Numbered from the stretch's first letter, positions 53,134 to 62,675 are shown. The stretch: 64,000 nucleotides of DNA from Pseudomonas cremoricolorata DSM 17059 = NBRC 16634 (GCF_000425745.1 NZ_KE384442.1:314968-378967), one strand, 5' to 3'. The notes: generated from the sequence alone by a model not told the origin. Made by a program: numbers and translations.

Positions 53134-55775
53134 CAGCGTTTCACCAATCCAGTCAGGCCGCCTGCAATCAGGGCAGCGGTATCAGCCAGTGCCACCAGCG
53201 GATCGAGTCCGGCGGGCACTGCCATGTAGCGGGGTTCCCAGTCGGGCTGGAACTTGTCCTTGAAGCGTCGCAACCCCTGGAAGTTGTAGAGCTGCTCACC
53301 GCGCTGGAACACCATTGAACCCAGGCGCTGGGTCAGCGGTGCACCGCGGCGTGGCTGCAGTCCGGACAGCGGCACCATGCCCAGGCTGAAGCGCCCGTAG
53401 TCATGGCTTTTGTAGTGCAGGATCAGGCCGATCATCATGAACTCCATGGTCGACTTGGGCGCGTCGGGATGCGCGCGCATCAGGTCCAGACTGGCCAGTT
53501 CGTTGCTGTGGGTTTCCAGCAGGTTGGCGAAGGCCACCGGACGGCCCTGGAAACGGATCAGGGCGATGCGGAAATACTTGAGGTACTCGGCGCTGAAGCG
53601 CCCGAGCGAGAAGCCTTTCTCACGCACGTTCTTGCCGCTGAGCCAGGCGTCGGAGATTTCCTTGAGCGCCTCCATCGGCGCCTGACCCGGCTCGTGCACC
53701 TCCAGCGTCAGGCCATCACGCCCGCCGCGGTTCCAGGTGTAGCGCAGGTCTTTCATCTCCTTGCCCTTGGCTTCGAGGTCGAAGCGGCGCAGATCGACGC
53801 GTGCCTCTTCGCCCAGCTTGATCGCGGTCAGGCCGATGTCCATGTAGAACGGCAGGTTCTCGGCGCGTACCTGGTAGAACACCGGGCGGGCGTGGTGCAG
53901 GTCGCACAGGTCACGGAACTGCCAGATCATCTCGGCGCGTTCCTGCGCCGGGCCGATCGGGTCGTACAGCGCCACCAGGCTGCGACCGCGGCGGGCGTAC
54001 ATGAGGAAAGCGTCGTCATCAGGATGGAACAACAACGCCTTGTCGCCGGTGAGCGCCAGGCCGCCATCAGGCTGATCGGAGGCCATCAGGATGTTGCTGG
54101 CGCGTTGCAGTTCGGCCTGGTCAGGCAAGTGGATGACCGGGCGCGCGGTGCGCAGCAGCCAGGTCAGCGCGACGATCACCAGCAACACCGCGCTGCCCAT
54201 GGCCGCCCGCAGCGCCCGCGGGGCATCGGCGTCGAGGGTGAACTGCCACCACAATTGCGAGTTGTAGGGCACGTCCTGATAGGCGAACAGCAACAGCCAG
54301 ATCGAAGCACCGACCGCGCAGGCGCTGGCCACCAGGTACACCGGTGAGAACGGCAGCTCGAGCAACCGGCTGGGGCGATAGAACGAGCGGCGGAACAACG
54401 CCAGCAGGGCGGCGGTGGCGATCAGGATGCAGGCTTCTTCCCAGTCGAAACCTTTGAGCAGCGACAGCAGTGCGCCCATCAGCAGCAGCACGGTGGTCAG
54501 CAGCCAGGCCGCCGACAGGCGTCGGCGCAGGCCCTGGGCGAGCAGCAGGCAGAGCACGCCGATCAGGCTGGCGCCGAAGTGCGAAGCGTCGATCAGCCGG
54601 TGCGGTACCAGAAAGCCCATGTGCTCCAGGCGGGTGTCGATCTCAGGCGTGGCACCGGAGAACAGCAGCACCACCCCGGACAGAAACACCAGAATCGCCA
54701 GTACCGGCGCGGCCAGGCCGGACGCTGCCCGAATCGCGTGCTGGGCGAACAACAAGCGGCGAGCTTCGTTGATCAGCAGCGCCACGCAGGCCAGCAGCAA
54801 CGGCAGCACGACGTAGATCAGGCGATACAGCAGCAACGCTGCGGCCAGCGGTGCGGCGCCCAGTTGATTGGCGAAGGCGGCCAGCAGGATGGCTTCGAAC
54901 ACACCCACGCCGCCAGGTACATGGCTGAGCACGCCGGCGGCCAGAGCCAGCAGGTAGACCATCAGGAAGGCGCCGAAGGGCGGTGCTTCTGGCAGTAGCA
55001 GGTAAAGGACGGTGGCCGCAGCCGCGACATCCAGCGCAGTGATGAGCAACTGCAGCACTGCCAGACGGCCGCTGGGCAGGCGCAAGGTGCGCCGGCCCAG
55101 GGCCACCAGCAGATTATCTTTCGACGGTTGCTCGGCCAGGCGGCGGCGATACAGGCCCACCACCAGCACCACGCTGAGCAGCAACACAGCCGTTGCGATG
55201 CTGCCCAGCAACACCGGTGAAAGCCGCAGCGCAGCCGACGCCGCGCCCAGGTCACTGAGGGTCGCCAGTGCTGCCAGAGGCGGTAGCGCACCACCGAGCG
55301 AAAGGCTGGCGAATACCGTCATCCGCGCCACTTCCGCAGCCCCCAGGCCATGGCGGGCATACAGCCGATAACGCACCGATCCGCCCGAGAGCATCGACAG
55401 GCCGATGGCATTGCCGATGGCGAACGCGCTCAAGCCGCCCATCACCAGCGTACGCGCAGGCAGTGCGCAGCCGGCATAGCGTGCAGCTGACCATTCATAA
55501 CCGAGCAAGATGATGAAGCCCGCCACCGTCGCCAGCAGTGCACCGGTCAGTGCACTGCCGGGCACGCTAAGCATGGCGTCATGCAGCGCGTAGATATCCA
55601 GCTCGCTGAGCAGGTGCCGGCAAGCGACCAGGGCCATGGCGAACAACACCAGGGTCAGCGCCAGGCCAAGCGGTTGGCGGTATTTGCTCATGCGCTCCAG
55701 CCACGGCAAACGCTGGGCAGCGGCCGGTAGTGCCGCAGTCAGCGGCGTCGGCGATTCTGGGGTAGGGGAGGTCAT
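53133..55775 (-). CDS. mprF: Bifunctional lysyl/alanyl-phosphatidylglycerol synthase and flippase MprF
   Basis: Adds an amino acid (alanine in the P. aeruginosa homologue) from tRNA to phosphatidylglycerol, lowering membrane negative charge, and flips the product. The 880-residue protein has an N-terminal membrane part of about fourteen helices (to about residue 540) and a soluble C-terminal DUF2156 synthase domain with RYTWNRGGRDGL and FMMIGLILHYKSHDYGRFSLGM. Start 55775 has GAGG six bases upstream on the minus strand; 55811 is an alternative. Confidence 0.94.
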   Translation of the reverse strand: MTSPTPESPTPLTAALPAAAQRLPWLERMSKYRQPLGLALTLVLFAMALVACRHLLSELDIYALHDAMLSVPGSALTGALLATVAGFIILLGYEWSAARYAGCALPARTLVMGGLSAFAIGNAIGLSMLSGGSVRYRLYARHGLGAAEVARMTVFASLSLGGALPPLAALATLSDLGAASAALRLSPVLLGSIATAVLLLSVVLVVGLYRRRLAEQPSKDNLLVALGRRTLRLPSGRLAVLQLLITALDVAAAATVLYLLLPEAPPFGAFLMVYLLALAAGVLSHVPGGVGVFEAILLAAFANQLGAAPLAAALLLYRLIYVVLPLLLACVALLINEARRLLFAQHAIRAASGLAAPVLAILVFLSGVVLLFSGATPEIDTRLEHMGFLVPHRLIDASHFGASLIGVLCLLLAQGLRRRLSAAWLLTTVLLLMGALLSLLKGFDWEEACILIATAALLALFRRSFYRPSRLLELPFSPVYLVASACAVGASIWLLLFAYQDVPYNSQLWWQFTLDADAPRALRAAMGSAVLLVIVALTWLLRTARPVIHLPDQAELQRASNILMASDQPDGGLALTGDKALLFHPDDDAFLMYARRGRSLVALYDPIGPAQERAEMIWQFRDLCDLHHARPVFYQVRAENLPFYMDIGLTAIKLGEEARVDLRRFDLEAKGKEMKDLRYTWNRGGRDGLTLEVHEPGQAPMEALKEISDAWLSGKNVREKGFSLGRFSAEYLKYFRIALIRFQGRPVAFANLLETHSNELASLDLMRAHPDAPKSTMEFMMIGLILHYKSHDYGRFSLGMVPLSGLQPRRGAPLTQRLGSMVFQRGEQLYNFQGLRRFKDKFQPDWEPRYMAVPAGLDPLVALADTAALIAGGLTGLVKR

Positions 55776-55996
55776 GAATAGCCTCGTGCTAAGCGCGCGA
55801 GTGGGGGGCATGGTGCGGCCAAGTGAAAGTCCCTTTGAAAAAGTATCCAGATACTACTCCGGCTCTAAGTCGGCAGCGTTAAAGATAGTTCATTCATCCA
55901 AAGGATGGTGCTGCGTGCTGGTTATGGCCCCGTAAAGCGGCCACAACGAAAAGCCCCGCACTGTCTTGCGACAGGCGGGGCTTGTTCTGACGAATA
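55776..55996. other. mprF to tRNA intergenic region
   Basis: 221 bases. It holds the mprF promoter region and, at its right end, the tRNA terminator. No other gene is supported. Confidence 0.4.
55951..55983 (-). terminator. Terminator of the first initiator tRNA gene
   Basis: Stem AAGCCCCGC-A-CTGTC / GACAG-GCGGGGCTT with one bulged A and loop TTGC. It is 14 bases past the tRNA on the minus strand. Confidence 0.85.
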
Positions 55997-56073
<77 letters not shown>

Positions 56074-56085
56074 TCAGAGGGGCGA

Positions 56086-56113
56086 ATTCTACGGATTCTT
56101 GTGCGCTTGTCAA
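56086..56113 (-). promoter_or_regulatory. Promoter of initiator tRNA copy 1
   Basis: Minus strand: TTGACA (56108-56113), 16-base spacer, TAGAAT (56086-56091), then a GC-rich discriminator TCGCCCC, typical of stringently controlled stable RNA promoters. Confidence 0.8.
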
Positions 56114-56172
56114 ACGCTTTCCTCGCAGATGCTATCAAGTGGTGCTATGGACAGCTGCCTACCCACAAAAGA

Positions 56173-56200
56173 AAAGGCCACTGCATGTGCAGTGGCCTTT
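56173..56200 (-). terminator. Terminator of initiator tRNA copy 2
   Basis: Perfect 13-base stem AAAGGCCACTGCA / TGCAGTGGCCTTT with loop TG; identical to the copy 3 terminator. Confidence 0.9.
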
Positions 56201-56207
56201 CTATATT

Positions 56208-56284
<77 letters not shown>

Positions 56285-56296
56285 TCTGTGGGGCGC

Positions 56297-56324
56297 ATTC
56301 TACAGGTGTGCGACGCTGTGGCAA
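56297..56324 (-). promoter_or_regulatory. Promoter of initiator tRNA copy 2
   Basis: Minus strand: TTGCCA (56319-56324), 16-base spacer, TAGAAT (56297-56302), GC-rich discriminator GCGCCCC. Confidence 0.75.
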
Positions 56325-56370
56325 GAGTTATTTGCTTGATTTATCAAGACTTTTTCGCCAAGCCAATAAA

Positions 56371-56398
56371 AAAGGCCACTGCATGTGCAGTGGCCTTT
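56371..56398 (-). terminator. Terminator of initiator tRNA copy 3
   Basis: Same 28-base hairpin as at 56173-56200, with a longer A-run on the plus strand (T-run on minus). Confidence 0.9.
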
Positions 56399-56407
56399 TC
56401 TTGAATC

Positions 56408-56484
<77 letters not shown>

Positions 56485-56497
56485 CCTGTGAGATCGA

Positions 56498-56525
56498 ATT
56501 TTACGGATATCTTTCCCTGTGTCAA
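56498..56525 (-). promoter_or_regulatory. Promoter of initiator tRNA copy 3
   Basis: Minus strand: perfect TTGACA (56520-56525), 16-base spacer, TAAAAT (56498-56503). Its discriminator is TCGATCT, not the GC-rich form of copies 1 and 2. Confidence 0.8.
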
Positions 56526-56664
56526 GCAATATCGCTTGAAAACTCTTTCTCCGTCAGTCTGTTAGCGATCCTGCCTAACAGTGCCCGGGCGTGCGGGGGC
56601 TGCCCAGGCGCGCTTGTGCAGGTGACTGAAGCGCTGGTGTGGCAAATGGCCCCTGAGCTAGTAT

Positions 56665-56680
56665 CTGTATGAATTTACAG
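56665..56680 (+). promoter_or_regulatory. LexA box of dinB
   Basis: CTGTATGAATTTACAG fits CTG-N10-CAG, centred about 24 bases before the dinB ATG. Confidence 0.85.
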
Positions 56681-56695
56681 TGTCGGTTGTCATCC

Positions 56696-57763
56696 ATGTC
56701 TCTGCGCAAGATCATCCACGTCGATTGCGACTGCTTCTATGCAGCCATCGAGATGCGTGACGATCCCAAGCTCGCCGGTCGCCCCATGGCGGTCGGTGGC
56801 TCGGCCGATCGGCGTGGGGTGATCGCCACCTGCAACTACGAGGCAAGGGCCTACGGCGTGCGCTCGGCCATGTCGTCCCGGCATGCGCACAAGCTGTGCC
56901 CCGATCTGATCATCGTCAAGCCGCGCTTCGGGGCCTATCGCGAGGCATCCCGCGAGATCCAGCAGATTTTCCGCGACTACACCGAGCTCATCGAGCCATT
57001 GTCGCTGGACGAAGCCTATCTGGATGTCACCGACAGCCAGTGGTTCGCCGGCAGTGCCACACGCATTGCCGAAGACATCCGCAGGCGCGTCTCGCAGACC
57101 TTGCATATCACGGTGTCCGCAGGCGTTGCGCCGAACAAGTTCCTGGCCAAGATCGCCAGTGACTGGCGCAAGCCCAACGGACTGTTCGTGATCACCCCGG
57201 GCGAAGTCGAGGCGTTCGTGGCGGCGCTGCCGGTGGCGCGTCTGCACGGGGTCGGCAAGGTAACGGCCGATAAACTCAGCCGCCTGGGCATCGATACCTG
57301 TTCGGACTTGCGCGAGTGGACGCGTCTGGCGCTGGTGCGCGAATTCGGCAGTTTCGGCGAGCGGCTTTGGGGGTTGGCGCGGGGAATCGACGACCGCGTC
57401 GTGCACAGCGACAGTCGGCGCCAGTCAGTCAGTGTGGAAAATACCTACGACACCGACCTGCCGGACCTTGCCAGCTGCCTGGCGCGCTTGCCTGAACTGC
57501 TCGAAAGCCTCAACGAGCGCATCGCGCGCATGGACAGCAGCTACCGGCCGAGCAAGCCGTTCGTCAAAGTCAAGTTCCATGACTTCAGCCAGACCACCCT
57601 GGAGCAAGCCAATGCCGGTCGCGACTTGCACAGTTATCAGCAGTTGCTCAGCCAGGCCTTCGCCCGCGGCTCGAAGCCGGTGCGCCTGTTGGGGGTGGGG
57701 GTGAGGTTGCAGGACTTGCGCGGTGCCCATGAACAGCTGGATCTGTTCACCGACCTTACATAA
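56696..57763 (+). CDS. dinB: DNA polymerase IV
   Basis: Y-family translesion polymerase induced by SOS. The 355-residue protein begins MSLRKIIHVDCDCFYAAIEM with metal-binding Asp10, has SLDEAYLD with Asp105-Glu106, the helix-hairpin-helix LHGVGKVTADKL and the little-finger domain. ATG 56696 is used; an in-frame ATG at 56669 would fall inside the LexA box. No clear Shine-Dalgarno precedes it. Confidence 0.96.
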   Translation: MSLRKIIHVDCDCFYAAIEMRDDPKLAGRPMAVGGSADRRGVIATCNYEARAYGVRSAMSSRHAHKLCPDLIIVKPRFGAYREASREIQQIFRDYTELIEPLSLDEAYLDVTDSQWFAGSATRIAEDIRRRVSQTLHITVSAGVAPNKFLAKIASDWRKPNGLFVITPGEVEAFVAALPVARLHGVGKVTADKLSRLGIDTCSDLREWTRLALVREFGSFGERLWGLARGIDDRVVHSDSRRQSVSVENTYDTDLPDLASCLARLPELLESLNERIARMDSSYRPSKPFVKVKFHDFSQTTLEQANAGRDLHSYQQLLSQAFARGSKPVRLLGVGVRLQDLRGAHEQLDLFTDLT

Positions 57764-57805
57764 GAAAGCGAGGGCTGCATCGCAGCAACCCTGCTTGCAA
57801 TCTAG

Positions 57806-58774
57806 CTACTGCGCGCCTGGATCGGCGACCAGGCGACCTGTCTGTTTTGCCAGTGTGCGGACGAATTCGCTCTGCAGTTCAGGATCGTTGCGGGTCAGCT
57901 CGATCAGGCTCTGCTCCAGCTCGCTGGCTTCTTCTTCCAGGCCAAGCTCGGAAAGCCGCTTGACCCGGTGTACCCACTGGCCAACGTCATCGTCTTCGAG
58001 GTCGTCGAAAATCAGTTCGTGAGCCTCTCGCAGTTTGCCGCGCAGGCCGCTGCTGACCAGCAAGCTGGCATCGCCGCGCACGCCGTTGTCTTCGTCGAAT
58101 ACCTGCAGATGCAAGGTGCCGACCTTATTCAGGTTCTGCTCCGAGAACGGGCTGTCCAGCAGGTTCAGGCGCAGGATGCCTGCACGGTCGGTGGTCAGGG
58201 CGTGGGTCGTCCTGCCTGCCTTGACGTCCACCAGGCGCTCGCTCCAGGGCAGGCGGGTGAACTCCTCGCGCTGATCCTTGCGCACCTCGCTGATACCGGC
58301 CAGGTTCTGCTGCGCGCGGCCGTTGGACTGCACGTTCATGAACGGATTGACGCCAGCGATGCCGTACTCGAGCCAGTCGTGGGTCACGCTTTCGGGCAGG
58401 TTGCCCAAGGCGATCACGTTGACGACGTTGGCCCCGACCCCGGCCACGATGGCCACCGCGCCCAGCGGAATCTCATAGAGTTCGCGCCAGGGTTGGTAGG
58501 GCGTGTAGCGGTCATAGCGGCGGGTCACCTCGAACTCGGTGACTTCGAAGCGTTTCTGCTCGCTGACGCGCACCCGTCGCTGAGGCAGTTCCAGCACCTT
58601 GGGTTCGCCTACATCGATCTGCAGGCTGTGCTCGAGCAGTTTGCGCTCGACACGTTCCTCGTGTTCGCTGCGCTGCGACATCTGATTGGCGCAGCCGCTG
58701 AGCAGCAGCGCACCGCTGAGCGCGGCGCCGCCAACGGCGGCCCGGCTCAGCTTGAAGGTACTTCGCTTGAACAT
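57806..58774 (-). CDS. Predicted lipoprotein of unknown function
   Basis: The 322-residue precursor has a signal peptide with lipobox LLSGC (Cys28), so it is likely membrane-anchored. A hydrophobic stretch IPLGAVAIVAGVGANVVNVIAL lies in the middle, and the C-terminal half is acidic and helical. I do not recognise a domain. The same gene stands between dinB and proS in other Pseudomonas as far as I recall. It is 20 bases after proS on the minus strand, perhaps co-transcribed. Confidence 0.8.
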   Translation of the reverse strand: MFKRSTFKLSRAAVGGAALSGALLLSGCANQMSQRSEHEERVERKLLEHSLQIDVGEPKVLELPQRRVRVSEQKRFEVTEFEVTRRYDRYTPYQPWRELYEIPLGAVAIVAGVGANVVNVIALGNLPESVTHDWLEYGIAGVNPFMNVQSNGRAQQNLAGISEVRKDQREEFTRLPWSERLVDVKAGRTTHALTTDRAGILRLNLLDSPFSEQNLNKVGTLHLQVFDEDNGVRGDASLLVSSGLRGKLREAHELIFDDLEDDDVGQWVHRVKRLSELGLEEEASELEQSLIELTRNDPELQSEFVRTLAKQTGRLVADPGAQ

Positions 58775-58794
58775 GTTCACTCGAGCATTGGTTA

Positions 58795-60510
58795 TCAGCG
58801 GCGGATGCGCGCTTGCAGGAAGGTCAGCACTTCGTTGACGGCCAGCGGTTGGGCATCCTGTTCGGTACGGTGCTTGTACTCCAGGTTGCCTTCGGCCAGC
58901 GAGCGATCGCTGATGACGATGCGGTGCGGAATGCCGATCAGCTCCATGTCGGCGAACTTGATGCCGGGGCTGGTCTTCTTGTCGCGGTCGTCGAGCAGAA
59001 CCTCGAAACCGGCGGCGGTCAGCTCGGCATAGAGCTTGTCGGTGGCTTCGCGAACGGCTTCGGTTTCATAGCGCAGTGGTACCAGGGCGATCTGGAAGGG
59101 TGCCAGGGCATCGTTCCAGATGATGCCTTTGTCATCATGGCTCTGTTCGATGGCGGCCGCGACCACTCGCGATACACCGATACCGTAGCAGCCCATGGAC
59201 AGCACCACCGGCTTGCCGTTTTCACCCAGCACCTGGCACTTGAGCGATTCGCTGTACTTGGTGCCGAGTTGGAAGATATGCCCCACCTCGATGCCACGCT
59301 TGATGACCAGAGTGCCCTGGCCATCCGGGCTTGGGTCGCCTTCGACCACGTTGCGCAGGTCAGCTACCTGGGGCACCGGAAGGTCACGCTCCCAGTTGAC
59401 GCCGAAGTAGTGCTTGTCGTCGATGTTGGCGCCCACGCCAAAATCGCTCATCAGCGCTACCGAACGGTCGATGACGCACTCGAGCGGCAGGTTCAGCGGG
59501 CCCAGCGAACCGGCACCGGCACCGATGGCCTGGCGCAGATCGTCTTCGGTGGCCATGACCAGTGGCTCGGCGACTTGCTCGAGCTTGACGGCCTTGATTT
59601 CGTTCAGCTCGTGGTCGCCACGGATCACCAGAGCGATCAGCTTGCCTTCTTCGGCGCCGCGCACGATGAGGGTCTTGACCGTCTTCTCGATCGGCAGGCC
59701 GTGTTGCTCGACCAGTTGCGCGATGGTCTTGGCGTTCGGCGTGTCGACCAGACGCAGCTCTTCGGTCGGCGCCGGGCGCACGCTTTCACGTGGAATGGCT
59801 TCGGCTTTCTCGATGTTGGCCGCGTAATCGGAGCTGTCACTGAAGATGACATCGTCTTCGCCGGAAGAGGCGAGGACGTGGAATTCGTGGGAGTAACTGC
59901 CACCGATCGAACCGGTGTCGGCTTGCACGGGGCGGAAATCCAGGCCCAAGCGGGTAAAGACGTTGGTGTACGCCTGGTGCATGCGGTCGTAGGTTTCCTG
60001 CAGGGAAGCCTGGTCGGCATGGAAGGAATAGGCATCCTTCATGATGAACTCGCGACCGCGCATCAGGCCGAAGCGCGGACGGATTTCGTCGCGGAATTTG
60101 GTCTGGATCTGGTACAGGTTCAGCGGCAACTGCTTGTAGCTGGACAGCTCGTTGCGGGCGAGGTCGGTAATGACCTCTTCGTGGGTCGGGCCCACGCAGA
60201 ATTCACGGTTGTGGCGGTCTTTGATGCGCAGCAGCTCGGGGCCGTATTGCTCCCAGCGGCCGGACTCCTGCCACAGCTCGGCTGGCTGGATGCTGGGCAT
60301 CAGCACTTCCAGAGCGCCGGCGGCATTCATTTCCTCGCGCACCACGTTCTCGACCTTGCGCATTACCCGCAGGCCCATCGGCAGCCAGGTGTACAGGCCG
60401 GAGGCCAGCTTGCGGATCATGCCGGCACGCAGCATGAGCTGATGGCTGATGACCACCGCGTCGGCAGGGGTTTCTTTCTGGGTGGCGAGCAAATAGTGAC
60501 TGGTGCGCAT
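58795..60510 (-). CDS. proS: Prolyl-tRNA synthetase
   Basis: Class II aminoacyl-tRNA synthetase, bacterial-type with an editing insertion. The 571-residue protein has motif 1 (LASGLYTWLPMGLRVMRKVE), motif 2 (TKFRDEIRPRFGLMRGREF), an inserted YbaK-like editing domain (about 225-385) that hydrolyses Ala-tRNA-Pro, and motif 3 with MGCYGIGVSRV. Start 60510 gives MRTSHYLLATQKETP, the family N-terminus. Confidence 0.97.
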   Translation of the reverse strand: MRTSHYLLATQKETPADAVVISHQLMLRAGMIRKLASGLYTWLPMGLRVMRKVENVVREEMNAAGALEVLMPSIQPAELWQESGRWEQYGPELLRIKDRHNREFCVGPTHEEVITDLARNELSSYKQLPLNLYQIQTKFRDEIRPRFGLMRGREFIMKDAYSFHADQASLQETYDRMHQAYTNVFTRLGLDFRPVQADTGSIGGSYSHEFHVLASSGEDDVIFSDSSDYAANIEKAEAIPRESVRPAPTEELRLVDTPNAKTIAQLVEQHGLPIEKTVKTLIVRGAEEGKLIALVIRGDHELNEIKAVKLEQVAEPLVMATEDDLRQAIGAGAGSLGPLNLPLECVIDRSVALMSDFGVGANIDDKHYFGVNWERDLPVPQVADLRNVVEGDPSPDGQGTLVIKRGIEVGHIFQLGTKYSESLKCQVLGENGKPVVLSMGCYGIGVSRVVAAAIEQSHDDKGIIWNDALAPFQIALVPLRYETEAVREATDKLYAELTAAGFEVLLDDRDKKTSPGIKFADMELIGIPHRIVISDRSLAEGNLEYKHRTEQDAQPLAVNEVLTFLQARIRR

Positions 60511-60619
60511 GGGGAGCCGTGTCGATTGCCTGAGGGATTGAGATGACCCGCTAGTGTACGGGGTCGAGGGGAAGGCGTACAGGATGCCCCATGGGGGCGG
60601 GCTTTGTCAGCCCAAGAAA

Positions 60620-60646
60620 AAGCCCGGCGAGTGCCGGGCCCTTTCG
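60620..60646 (-). terminator. Terminator of the OprD-family porin gene
   Basis: Stem GCCCGGC / GCCGGGC with loop GAGT and flanking AAAA / CCTTT, in the 158 bases between proS and the porin stop. Confidence 0.75.
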
Positions 60647-60668
60647 ACTGAACGATGCAAGCGCTGGC

Positions 60669-61934
60669 TTACAGGATGCTCAGTGGGTACTCGACGATCA
60701 GGCGCAGTTCGTCGATCGAAGCCGAACCGTAGTAGACGCCATCGGACGAGCGATAGGTGGCCTGACGGACACGGAAGCTGAGGTCCTTGGCCGGGCCTTC
60801 CTGCAGGACATACTTGATGTCCACGTCGCGTTCCCATTCCTTGCCTTTGCTGCTGTCTGCGACGTGAGCGTCGTAGCCATAGACGTAGCGAGTCATGAAG
60901 GTCAGGCCTGGAACGCCGAACTGAGCGAAGTTCAGGTCGTAGCGAGCTTGCCAGGATTTCTCGTTCTCGGCGTTGAAGTCCGAGCGTGCCACGGAGTTGG
61001 ACAGGAAGATGGTGCCGCCACCGTCTACGCCGTAAGCGTAGTCGCCGTCACCTTTGACGCGTTGGTGCGCCAGGGTGAAGGTGTGCGGGCCCACTTTATA
61101 GGCTGCCGACAGGCTCATGGCGGTGTTGTTGAGCTTGTCGCCGTCGTAGGCGCGAACTTCGTTGGCGCCTTCGCCGCGGGTGTTGTAGATGTTGAAGTCG
61201 AACACCAGGCCCTGGTCGTCGGAGATCGGCAGTGCCCAGTTCAGGTTGCCGTACCATTTACGCCAGTAGTCTTCGACCTTGGAGTAGTAGACGCTGGCGC
61301 TGAGTGCGTCGTTGATGGCATAGGTGCCACCGAGGACGTCGGCTTCTTTCAGGTTCAGGCTGTCGTGACCAGTGCGGTTTTGCGCGTTCAGGCCGGTGAA
61401 GCGACCTGCGTGCAGGGTCAGGCCCTTGATTTCGCTGCTGGTGATCAATGCGCCTTCAGCGACTTCAGGCAGCAGGCGGCTGTCGTCGGTAGCGAAGACC
61501 GGCAGTGCGGTGAACTGGTTGCCGACTTTCAGTACGGTGTCGGATACGCGGAACTTGATGGCAGCGCCGCCCTCGGAGAACTCATCCTGCGAACGTCCGT
61601 CGGAGCCGGTAGGGAACTGGCCAGTGCCTGCGCGGCCCTTGCCGCTGTCCAGTTTCAGGCCAAGCATGCCGATGGCATCGACGCCGACACCGATGGTACC
61701 TTGGGTGAAGCCCGACTCGTAGGTGCCAAGGAAGCCCAGGCCGGTTTCTTCAACGCGGCTTTTGCCGGAATCGTTGTTCCGGAAGTCGCGGCTGAAATAC
61801 AGCATGCGGGTCTTGACGTTGAGCTTGCTGTCTTCGATGAAACCCTTGGATTCGTCTTGGGCAGAGGCGAACGCCATCTGCGAGGTCCCCGCCGAAACGG
61901 CCAGGGCGATCATGCTCCACTTCATCACGCGCAT
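60669..61934 (-). CDS. OprD-family outer membrane porin
   Basis: Substrate-specific outer-membrane channel of the OprD type, for amino acids, peptides or organic acids; which one cannot be told here. The 421-residue precursor has a signal peptide ending MAFA near residue 23 and a body of alternating beta strands with family segments such as GFIEDSKL and RDFRNN, ending in PLSIL. Start 61934 follows a Shine-Dalgarno AAAGGAG nine bases away; the ATG at 61925 is an alternative. Confidence 0.92.
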   Translation of the reverse strand: MRVMKWSMIALAVSAGTSQMAFASAQDESKGFIEDSKLNVKTRMLYFSRDFRNNDSGKSRVEETGLGFLGTYESGFTQGTIGVGVDAIGMLGLKLDSGKGRAGTGQFPTGSDGRSQDEFSEGGAAIKFRVSDTVLKVGNQFTALPVFATDDSRLLPEVAEGALITSSEIKGLTLHAGRFTGLNAQNRTGHDSLNLKEADVLGGTYAINDALSASVYYSKVEDYWRKWYGNLNWALPISDDQGLVFDFNIYNTRGEGANEVRAYDGDKLNNTAMSLSAAYKVGPHTFTLAHQRVKGDGDYAYGVDGGGTIFLSNSVARSDFNAENEKSWQARYDLNFAQFGVPGLTFMTRYVYGYDAHVADSSKGKEWERDVDIKYVLQEGPAKDLSFRVRQATYRSSDGVYYGSASIDELRLIVEYPLSIL

Positions 61935-62013
61935 CGTGATTTGCTCCTTTGGTTTTAGGAAGAGTACCGCTGCACCCGGGTTTTTAGTTATTGGGGCAGC
62001 TCTTTCTTGTTAT

Positions 62014-62040
62014 GTCGGCGTGGAGGTATAGCACGCCGAC
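62014..62040. promoter_or_regulatory. Inverted repeat upstream of the porin gene
   Basis: Perfect 9-base arms GTCGGCGTG / CACGCCGAC with a 9-base centre, 80 bases upstream of the porin start. It may be an operator or an mRNA leader hairpin. Confidence 0.4.
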
Positions 62041-62580
62041 TTGTACTTGGCGATACGGCTAAATCAACCTTTTTGTAGCTGAATTCGGTTGTCGCTCACG
62101 GTGTTGCGGTACTGCAAATCGCCGCGACTTTTCGCGGTGCAAAACTGACATTGAGACTTGTGGTGGTGACGCATTCAATGCCTGCAGCGACGTCACACCT
62201 CACCCCCACGAATCAGCCGACGCGTTGCCCCGATGTTCGAAGCAGCAACCTGGGCAGTCTGGTTTCAAGGCAATGCAACAAGCGTGCTCATTTTCACGTT
62301 TTGTTGATGTATTTTTCACATCTGCCCGGCAGGAGGGCCGTAAGCGCCGTGGTTACTGGTGTCGCGCGGTCTTCTGGTGTACCAGGATTTCCCCGCACGG
62401 CCGTCGGGCACGTGCCTTGGAAAGTCAGTGTGTTACCTGTGGTTATTGAAGTTGAGTAGTTTGTGCTCCGTCATCGCCAAGCGGTGACTCTCGGCGCGCC
62501 ATCGTGGTGCGAAAAGTAGCGCTGTGTTACTGGCACGTGATCATCGGCACGTTTTCGTGCGCTCGCAGGGTGCGCAGGTC

Positions 62581-62616
62581 GACTGCGCGATGTTTAGGCG
62601 ATGCCATCGCGCAGTC
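62581..62616. promoter_or_regulatory. 12-bp perfect inverted repeat upstream of the HIT gene
   Basis: GACTGCGCGATG / CATCGCGCAGTC separated by 12 bases, about 60 bases before the GTG start. Without a T-run it is more likely an operator or leader hairpin than a terminator. Confidence 0.45.
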
Positions 62617-62675
62617 GTCGCGGTATCCTTCGCGCTTCATCACCCCGCGTGGCGGGCATCATTGAGGAGAGTGCC

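Larger units (their letters stand above)
61935..62675. other. Large intergenic region between porin and HIT genes (741 bp)
   Basis: No gene is supported. It holds two hairpins: a 9-base stem at 62014-62040 and a perfect 12-base stem at 62581-62616. Short open frames at 62151-62459 and 62225-62449 have no coding character. It must hold the porin promoter (left, minus strand) and that of the HIT-slyX unit (right). Confidence 0.5.

Noticed and set aside
62151..62459. 102-codon frame in the gap upstream of the HIT gene
   Set aside because: Weak GC bias at third positions and no ribosome-binding site; overlapping frames on the same strand look equally plausible.
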